DNA of 6,802 nucleotides, from the NCBI GenBank assembly GCA_020630895.1, contig JAHDII010000183.1, forward strand, positions 1 through 6,802, read 5' to 3'. Every line of letters starts with the position of its first letter. Position 1 is the stretch's first letter. The position numbers and the translations under genes are program-made. Of this stretch, positions 1 to 4,705 are shown piece by piece. The notes beneath the pieces were generated by a model. That model saw nothing but the letters and a program-made list of their open reading frames with translations. It made no database searches and was not told the DNA's origin. This DNA is from Saprospiraceae bacterium. GTDB lineage: Bacteria > Bacteroidota > Bacteroidia > Chitinophagales > Saprospiraceae.

Positions 1-2
1 TT

Positions 3-479
3 TTTTTGATTAGTAGTTTATGGCATGGTGCGAATTGGACTTTTATTATTTGGGGAATGATTTGTGCTTTTCAAGTCATTCCTTCTATTCTCTTTGAAAG
101 AAAAAACAACATAGTAACGAATATTGTAGCTGAAGGGGAGTTATTTCCTTCCTTAAAAGAATTGAGGCAAATATTTTTTACCAATGGATATATTATGCTG
201 AGTTTAATTTTATTTCGCTCAACAGATATTCATCAAGCATGGGAATATACTCGAGGATTATTTTCTTGTAATTTTCATCCTTTTGATTTAGGACGTTTAG
301 ATATTATGCCTTTAATTTTATTTTTATTTATTTGGGAATGGTTTCATCGAACTAAAGAACATGCTTTACAAATTGATCATATTCCACAAATTATAAGATG
401 GATAATTTATTTTGTTTTGGCTTGGATGATTTTATATTTTTTTGGAGAAGAACAAGAATATATTTATTTTCAGTTTTAG
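3..479 (+). CDS. MBOAT family O-acyltransferase, C-terminal part (5' end outside window)
   Basis: This is the C-terminal part of a membrane-bound O-acyltransferase of the AlgI/DltB type, which moves an acyl (usually acetyl) group across the inner membrane for attachment to an exported polymer. The reading frame is open to the left edge (first full codon at 3), so the TTG at 6 is not a real start. The visible part begins with the family signature SLWHGANWTFIIWG; the His codon at 24-26 corresponds to the conserved catalytic histidine of the family. Several hydrophobic segments follow (around IMLSLILF, MPLILFLFIW and IIYFVLAWMILYFF), and the protein ends in GEEQEYIYFQF, a tail common in Bacteroidota MBOATs. 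Full-length members are about 470-500 residues, so roughly two thirds is missing. The SGNH-type partner gene starts 3 nt after the stop, which supports a polysaccharide O-acetylation role. The acyl group and the target polymer cannot be read from the sequence. Confidence 0.93.
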   Translation, partial: FLISSLWHGANWTFIIWGMICAFQVIPSILFERKNNIVTNIVAEGELFPSLKELRQIFFTNGYIMLSLILFRSTDIHQAWEYTRGLFSCNFHPFDLGRLDIMPLILFLFIWEWFHRTKEHALQIDHIPQIIRWIIYFVLAWMILYFFGEEQEYIYFQF

Positions 480-482
480 AGT

Positions 483-1370
483 ATGAAAAAATACATTCTA
501 AAAATATCATTATTCTTTTTTATCCTAATTCTTTTTTTTGGAATTAATTATACTATTAATTTTTATTATATTAAAAATAATCCTCCTGTTTTTGATGCTC
601 CTATTATTGCTCTAGGAGATTCTCACATTAATTCTGGTATTAATCCTTCTTTAATTCCTAATTGTATCAATATTGCTCAACCAGGAGAATCATTATTACA
701 ATCTTTTTATAAATTAAAAAAAATACATCAACACCATTCAAAAACATTAGAAAAAATAATTATTAGTTTTGGTTTGCATACGCCTTCTGGATATAATGAT
801 TTAAAATATTCTCATCCTACAAATACTAAAGAATTTATTGAACGCTCTTATGCTTTAATGAGCTTACAAGAAATGAAAACGCTCCCTGTAGATATTTCTA
901 AATATATTAAAGTATATATTCAAAACATGTTATTATACCCTAAAAAAAAGCATCATGAATATATTGGATTTTATAAAGGGCTTCCCAATAAATTACATCA
1001 ATCAGAAGTAAAAAACTCTATTCAAAAGCATTTCTATAAAGATGAACAACATCTTTATAAAATTTCTGAAACTTCTATTCGTTTTTTAGATTCTATTACT
1101 TATTATTGCCATCAAAATGATATAGAAGTGATATGGATTAATACTCCAGTGCATCAAGAATATATCAAAAATGTTCCTTCTCTTTTTAAAGAAAAATATG
1201 AAGAAATTAAAATTCATCTAAAACAAAAAAATATTACTGTTTTAGATTTTCACAATACTCATTTAGATGACAAATATTATTCCGACTATAATCATTTGAA
1301 CGCTTTAGGCGCTCATCGATTAACACAATGGATTGTTGATAAATTAAATATTATTCATAACAAAAATTAA
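483..1370 (+). CDS. membrane-anchored SGNH-fold protein, probable MBOAT partner
   Basis: A 295-residue protein with one N-terminal membrane segment (about residues 5-28) and a probably periplasmic SGNH/GDSL-like domain. The block I motif GDSH lies at residues 45-48, with Ser47 as probable nucleophile. The C-terminal DxxH dyad is D268-Y-N-H271, followed by LNALGAHRL, which is typical of this fold. A conserved-looking stretch INIAQPGESLLQSFYKLK (about 62-79) probably carries the block II glycine (Gly68). No clean GxND block III is visible; ISFGLHTPSGYND (94-106) sits where it would be expected. By analogy with AlgX/AlgJ and other MBOAT partners, it probably transfers acetyl groups onto a surface polysaccharide; an esterase role is possible. 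It starts 3 nt after the MBOAT stop and ends 4 nt before the next gene, consistent with one transcript. The ATG opens directly into the membrane anchor, so the start is well supported, although no clear Shine-Dalgarno site is present. Confidence 0.85.
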   Translation: MKKYILKISLFFFILILFFGINYTINFYYIKNNPPVFDAPIIALGDSHINSGINPSLIPNCINIAQPGESLLQSFYKLKKIHQHHSKTLEKIIISFGLHTPSGYNDLKYSHPTNTKEFIERSYALMSLQEMKTLPVDISKYIKVYIQNMLLYPKKKHHEYIGFYKGLPNKLHQSEVKNSIQKHFYKDEQHLYKISETSIRFLDSITYYCHQNDIEVIWINTPVHQEYIKNVPSLFKEKYEEIKIHLKQKNITVLDFHNTHLDDKYYSDYNHLNALGAHRLTQWIVDKLNIIHNKN

Positions 1371-1374
1371 AAAA

Positions 1375-1878
1375 ATGAATTACACAAAAATTATTTTTAT
1401 TTTATTCATCTTTTATGCATTATTTTCTTTTAGTGCTTGTAATGCTCCTGAACAACCTGAATTTAAAAAGATAGAAAATGTAAGAATCAAACCTAAAACT
1501 GTAGATGGGAAAATAAAATTATTATTTAAAGGTGATGCTATTTTACACAATCCTAATTTATTAGGAGGAACGATTACTGCAATGGATTTTGATATTTTTA
1601 TTGATGACAAAAAAGTATCTAATATCAAACAAAAATTATCTACAGAAATAAAAGGAGAATCTGATTTTGCTCTCCCTCTTATTTTAGATTTTCCTGCAAA
1701 AGATGTTTTTAAAGATATTAAAACAACAATTACTGATATTTTTAAAACAATGAAAATTAATTATAAAATTGACGGACATTTAACTGTAAATTTAGGAACA
1801 AATATTACTGTTCCTGTAACTTATGCTGATGTTTATGAAATTAAATTAACAGAAGTAAATCCTTTAATTTTTAATTAG
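1375..1878 (+). CDS. LEA type 2 family (LEA14/WHy-like) lipoprotein
   Basis: A 167-residue predicted lipoprotein. The hydrophobic signal (about residues 5-20) ends in a lipobox-like FSFSAC, with Cys22 as the lipidation site. The mature part (about 32-160) resembles the LEA14/WHy beta-sandwich seen in many small Bacteroidota lipoproteins: a first strand pair (KIENVRIKP ... KIKLLFKGDAILHNPN), then a strand ending in IDDKKVSNIKQ, a FALPLILDFP strand (98-106), and a final ITVPVTYADVYEIKL pair (144-158). The HNPN at 58-61 matches the 'NPN' turn typical of the family. Its molecular function is unknown; related domains are linked to stress or desiccation tolerance in plants, which should not be carried over. 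No clear surface-export signal follows Cys22 (N-A-P-E-Q-P-E). It begins 4 nt after the SGNH gene, so it is probably co-transcribed and co-translated with the O-acylation pair. Family assignment is by pattern only. Confidence 0.75.
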   Translation: MNYTKIIFILFIFYALFSFSACNAPEQPEFKKIENVRIKPKTVDGKIKLLFKGDAILHNPNLLGGTITAMDFDIFIDDKKVSNIKQKLSTEIKGESDFALPLILDFPAKDVFKDIKTTITDIFKTMKINYKIDGHLTVNLGTNITVPVTYADVYEIKLTEVNPLIFN

Positions 1879-1886
1879 TGAAGTGG

Positions 1887-1911
1887 TTTAAAAATAATTT
1901 GTATTTTTAGA
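1887..1911 (+). other. weak A/T-only hairpin in the 58-nt intergenic gap
   Basis: In the gap between the lipoprotein stop (1878) and the phosphatase start (1937), TAAAAATA (1889-1896) and TATTTTTA (1902-1909) are perfect inverted repeats around a 5-nt loop; a G-U pair (1888/1910) and an A-U pair (1887/1911) extend the stem. With no G-C pair the stem is unstable, and such repeats are common by chance in DNA this A/T-rich. It could be a weak terminator or mRNA processing site dividing the upstream three-gene group from the downstream pair. No convincing Bacteroidota promoter (TTG then TAnnTTTG) is seen; TAATTTG at 1895-1901 is only a near match. Confidence 0.25.
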
Positions 1912-1936
1912 GTTTCTTAGAACAATATAATATATC

Positions 1937-3757
1937 ATGAAAAAGATTTTACCTCTTATTATTTGTCTGTTCATTGTAGAATTTTCTTTTGCGGATATTC
2001 GCAGATTTAGATGTATATGGAATGATGATCCAAGTACAACAATGACTATTGGTTTTGACCAATATGATAGTAATGTCATTAATCCATTAGATGATGAAGG
2101 CACTCCTATTTTATATTACGATGTGGTTTCTCATGGGCAAAATCCTAGCGATTATGCTTTTAATCAAGAAGTAGATAGAACGGTAGATCATAAAGGAATG
2201 GAAAATAATTTTGTTCGTTTAAAAAATTTACAACCAGCTACTCGTTATTATTTTATTATTCAAGATGATCAAGGAGTGAGTAGTGTAATGTTTTTTGAAA
2301 CTTCTTCGAATGATCCTAGTAATAGGCTATCTATAATTGCAGGAGGAGATTCTAGAGATATTCCTATTTTAGATGATGATATTGGTCGTCAAAATGCAAA
2401 TAGTTTAGTGGCAAAATTACGTCCTGATGCTGTTTTGTTTGGTGGCGATATGACATTAAGTGATGATGCTACTCATCCTATTGATATTGATGAATGGCCT
2501 GAATGGATGGACGATTGGCAATTGACAATTGCTGCTGATGGTAGAATGACACCTATTATTACAGCAAGAGGAAATCATGAATTAGATAACAATTCTATTT
2601 ATCATTTTTTTGATGTTCCTAATTCTGAAGTTTATTATGAATTAACTTTAGGAGGAGGTTTATTTAGTGTTTTTACTCTAAACACTGAGATTTCACGTTT
2701 GGGCGATCAATTAACATGGTTAGAAAATACGGCTTCTACAACTTGTGCTACTTGGAAAGTAGCACAATATCATCGCCCTACTCGACCACACGAAAGCGAT
2801 AAAGACGAACAAGATGATCAAGCTAATTATTGGTCTCCATTATTTGAAGAACATGGGGTTCAATTGGTTTTAGAAAGTGATGCCCATTTATGTAAATATA
2901 CTCATCCTATTGTAAGAAGTGATGATAATGGAAATGCGGAAGGATTTATTCGCGATGATCAAAATGGTGTTTTATATATTGGCGAAGGTGGCTGGGGTGC
3001 TGAATTACGAACAGTAGATGATGATAAATCATGGACTTTAGCTCATGGCACTTTTAATCAAGTAAAATGGTTATTTGTAGATCAAAATAGTATTGAAATT
3101 AGAACTATTTTAACTGATGATGCCAATTTAGTTGTTGCAAAAACTGATGCCGATTCTAAATTTACAATACCTGATGGAATTAATTTATGGAATCCTACTC
3201 CTGCTGATAATCCAAGCGGAATTTTATCTTATAATAATTCTGTTTTAACATTGTCTAACCCTAACAATACCAATATAACGGTAGATCTAGGTGCTGATAT
3301 TGAAATAGAATCTGGTAGTTCTACGACCTTAGACGCAGGTACTGGTTTTGATGCTTATTCTTGGAGTAACGGGACATCTAGTCAGACTATTACCGTTTCT
3401 ACTCCTGGCGATTATACCGTAAGTGTAACATTGAATGGATGTACTACAACAGATGTTGTTACTGTTTCAGAAATTGTAAATATTACGCCACTGGACCCTA
3501 ATAAATTTCAATTTTTAATTTCTCCTAATCCTGCAAAAAATGAAATTGTTGCTCAAATTATTTCTACAGAAATAACTGAAATGAATTTATCTATAATTGA
3601 TGTAGAGGGAAAAATAATTCAACAAAAAAATATTGTTATCCAAGAAGGAGAAAATAATTATAATTTTAATTTGAATTCATTCAGTAATGGAATTTATTTT
3701 ATGGTATTAGAAGAAAATGCTTCAAAGAGTGTTCAAAAATTTATGGTCTATAAATAA
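1937..3757 (+). CDS. secreted calcineurin-like (PAP-type) metallophosphoesterase with T9SS type A sorting domain
   Basis: A 606-residue secreted protein. A Sec signal peptide (1-19, probable cleavage FSFA|D) is followed by a fibronectin-III-like domain as in purple acid phosphatases (about 20-125, ending NLQPATRYYFIIQD ... FFETSS). The metallophosphoesterase domain (about 130-400) carries GGDSRD (136-141, metal ligand Asp138), GGDM (169-172, bridging Asp171), GNHE (212-215, Asn213 and His214), H-R-P at 279-281, and S-D-A-H at 314-317. The last motif replaces the usual GHxH, so an Asp stands where the first His ligand would be. The Tyr that makes true PAPs purple (D-x-x-Y) is Leu174 here. It is therefore better called a calcineurin-like phosphoesterase than a purple acid phosphatase. 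Next comes an Ig/PKD-like domain (about 450-512, LGADIEIESG ... LNGCTTTDVVTV), then a T9SS type A sorting domain (about 524-606, with SPNP at 529-532 and DVEGKIIQQ at 555-563). Substrate unknown; possibly phosphate scavenging or phosphodiester cleavage at the cell surface. The following gene starts inside its 3' end. Confidence 0.9.
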   Translation: MKKILPLIICLFIVEFSFADIRRFRCIWNDDPSTTMTIGFDQYDSNVINPLDDEGTPILYYDVVSHGQNPSDYAFNQEVDRTVDHKGMENNFVRLKNLQPATRYYFIIQDDQGVSSVMFFETSSNDPSNRLSIIAGGDSRDIPILDDDIGRQNANSLVAKLRPDAVLFGGDMTLSDDATHPIDIDEWPEWMDDWQLTIAADGRMTPIITARGNHELDNNSIYHFFDVPNSEVYYELTLGGGLFSVFTLNTEISRLGDQLTWLENTASTTCATWKVAQYHRPTRPHESDKDEQDDQANYWSPLFEEHGVQLVLESDAHLCKYTHPIVRSDDNGNAEGFIRDDQNGVLYIGEGGWGAELRTVDDDKSWTLAHGTFNQVKWLFVDQNSIEIRTILTDDANLVVAKTDADSKFTIPDGINLWNPTPADNPSGILSYNNSVLTLSNPNNTNITVDLGADIEIESGSSTTLDAGTGFDAYSWSNGTSSQTITVSTPGDYTVSVTLNGCTTTDVVTVSEIVNITPLDPNKFQFLISPNPAKNEIVAQIISTEITEMNLSIIDVEGKIIQQKNIVIQEGENNYNFNLNSFSNGIYFMVLEENASKSVQKFMVYK

Positions 3758-4622
3758 TAATAAATTACTTTTATTATTTCAAATTTCATGTATTGCATTA
3801 TTATTAGGAAGAGCTTGGCAATTTTTATCTAAAAGCACTCCTTTCAATTCTTTATTTTACCACAGTGTCCTAATGGATCCTGTGGTAAAATATATTTATC
3901 AAACCAATTGGAAAGATTATTTAACGAACCCTTCTTGGCATTCTAATTATAAATTATTAATTAATGGCTTTGGATTTTTTTTATTGTTTTCCTTAATTTT
4001 AGTTTTAATCATAAAAAAAATTCCTCTATGGATTTCTAAAACTCATTTAATTATAAGTTCTATTTTATTCTTGTTTCTAGCCTTTTGTTATTATTTAGAT
4101 AAAGGATTTCGTATAGGACAATTTATAGAATATTCGCTTCAATTTTGTACTCCTTTATTTTTATTATACTATTATAAAAATAGTATTGTAGAACATCATT
4201 CATCAAAAATAAATCGTTTCATCTTAGCTTTAAAAATTGCTACAGCTTTTACTTTCATAGGACATGGTTTATTTGCAATAGGATATTATCCTCTTCCTGG
4301 ACATTTTATTGATATGATGATTAAAGGGTTTCATATTACACAAACAACTGCAACTCAATTTTTATTTATAGTAGGTGTATTAGATATTCTTTTCGCCATT
4401 TTGTTATTTATTCCTAATCATAAAATTCAAATCATTGCTTTATATTATATTATTATTTGGGGATTTTTAACCGCTCTAGCAAGAGTATATTCTAATTTTA
4501 GTTTTGATTTAGGTTGGTATAGTTTACAACAATGGCTCCCTGAATTTTTAATGAGAGTTCCTCATTTTCTAGTTCCTTTATTACTGTTATTTTTAATAAA
4601 AGACAAAAAACAACAGCAATAA
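3717..4622 (+). CDS. polytopic DoxX-like integral membrane protein
   Basis: A 301-residue inner-membrane protein with about eight hydrophobic segments (near 17-34, 81-99, 109-127, 137-153, 170-191, 213-232, 236-257 and 282-295). The stretch ATAFTFIGHGLFAIGYY (175-191), followed by QFLFIVGVLDILFAILLFIP, resembles DoxX-like proteins, where a GHG-type turn and a later G-x-L-D helix are common. The N-terminal LLGRAWQFL segment followed by a long non-membrane part (37-80) looks like a recurring Bacteroidota family of unknown function. No catalytic motif is recognised. The ATG at 3717 overlaps the phosphatase CDS by 41 nt in another frame; AGAAG at 3711-3715 lies just upstream. The next in-frame ATG (codon 53, at 3873) would delete the first membrane segment with its RAWQ motif, so the upstream start is preferred. 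The overlap suggests translational coupling to the phosphatase. A strong hairpin lies within codons 46-59. Confidence 0.8.
   Translation: MLQRVFKNLWSINNNKLLLLFQISCIALLLGRAWQFLSKSTPFNSLFYHSVLMDPVVKYIYQTNWKDYLTNPSWHSNYKLLINGFGFFLLFSLILVLIIKKIPLWISKTHLIISSILFLFLAFCYYLDKGFRIGQFIEYSLQFCTPLFLLYYYKNSIVEHHSSKINRFILALKIATAFTFIGHGLFAIGYYPLPGHFIDMMIKGFHITQTTATQFLFIVGVLDILFAILLFIPNHKIQIIALYYIIIWGFLTALARVYSNFSFDLGWYSLQQWLPEFLMRVPHFLVPLLLLFLIKDKKQQQ
3853..3892 (+). repeat. strong intragenic hairpin (13-bp perfect stem plus inner stem)
   Basis: Positions 3853-3865 and 3880-3892 are perfect 13-nt inverted complements with core ACCACAG/CTGTGGT. Inside them, after a single T-C mismatch (3866/3879), GTCC (3867-3870) pairs with GGAT (3875-3878), including one G-U, leaving a TAAT tetraloop (3871-3874). 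In RNA this gives a 40-nt, nearly continuous stem-loop about 140 nt into the DoxX-like gene. The second in-frame ATG of that gene (3873-3875) lies across the loop and inner stem. A perfect 13-bp arm at this spacing is unlikely by chance in a few kilobases. Function unknown: it might slow ribosomes, attenuate transcription, protect or process mRNA, or bind a protein. Confidence 0.6.
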
Positions 4623-4636
4623 AATAGAGTATTGAT

Positions 4637-4694
4637 AATAAATATAAAACCCAGAATTTTCTGCAAACAGAAAATTCTGGATTTTATATTTATT
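4637..4694. terminator. bidirectional terminator between convergent genes
   Basis: A long two-part stem-loop lies between the stops of the plus-strand DoxX-like gene (4622) and the minus-strand repeat protein (4706). The inner stem CCAGAATTTTCTG (4651-4663) pairs perfectly with CAGAAAATTCTGG (4668-4680) around a CAAA loop. After one C-A mismatch (4650/4681), a second perfect 13-bp A/T stem (4637-4649 with 4682-4694) continues it. The inner G/C-capped stem followed by a T-rich tract on either strand fits an intrinsic terminator that works in both directions. Confidence 0.85.
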
Positions 4695-4705
4695 TCCCCT
4701 AATAT

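Noticed and set aside
6..8. TTG as the start of the first gene
   Set aside because: The frame is open to the window edge, and the MBOAT core motif begins within a few codons, so most of the protein must lie upstream.
1413..1628. Minus-strand open frame of 71 codons
   Set aside because: It lies fully inside the lipoprotein gene on the opposite strand, has no recognisable domain, and the plus-strand gene has a good lipobox and family pattern.
1889..1936. Promoter for the phosphatase gene in the 58-nt gap
   Set aside because: Only a one-base-short match to the Bacteroidota -7 element (TAATTTG at 1895-1901) is present, with no convincing -33 TTG at the right distance; such matches are expected by chance here.
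1888..2103. Minus-strand open frame of 71 codons over the start of the phosphatase gene
   Set aside because: It is antisense to the signal peptide and first domain of a well-supported gene and shows no domain or start signal of its own.
1937..3757. True purple acid phosphatase
   Set aside because: The domain order fits, but the tyrosine ligand is replaced by Leu174 and the GHxH motif is altered, so only the broader metallophosphoesterase call is supported.
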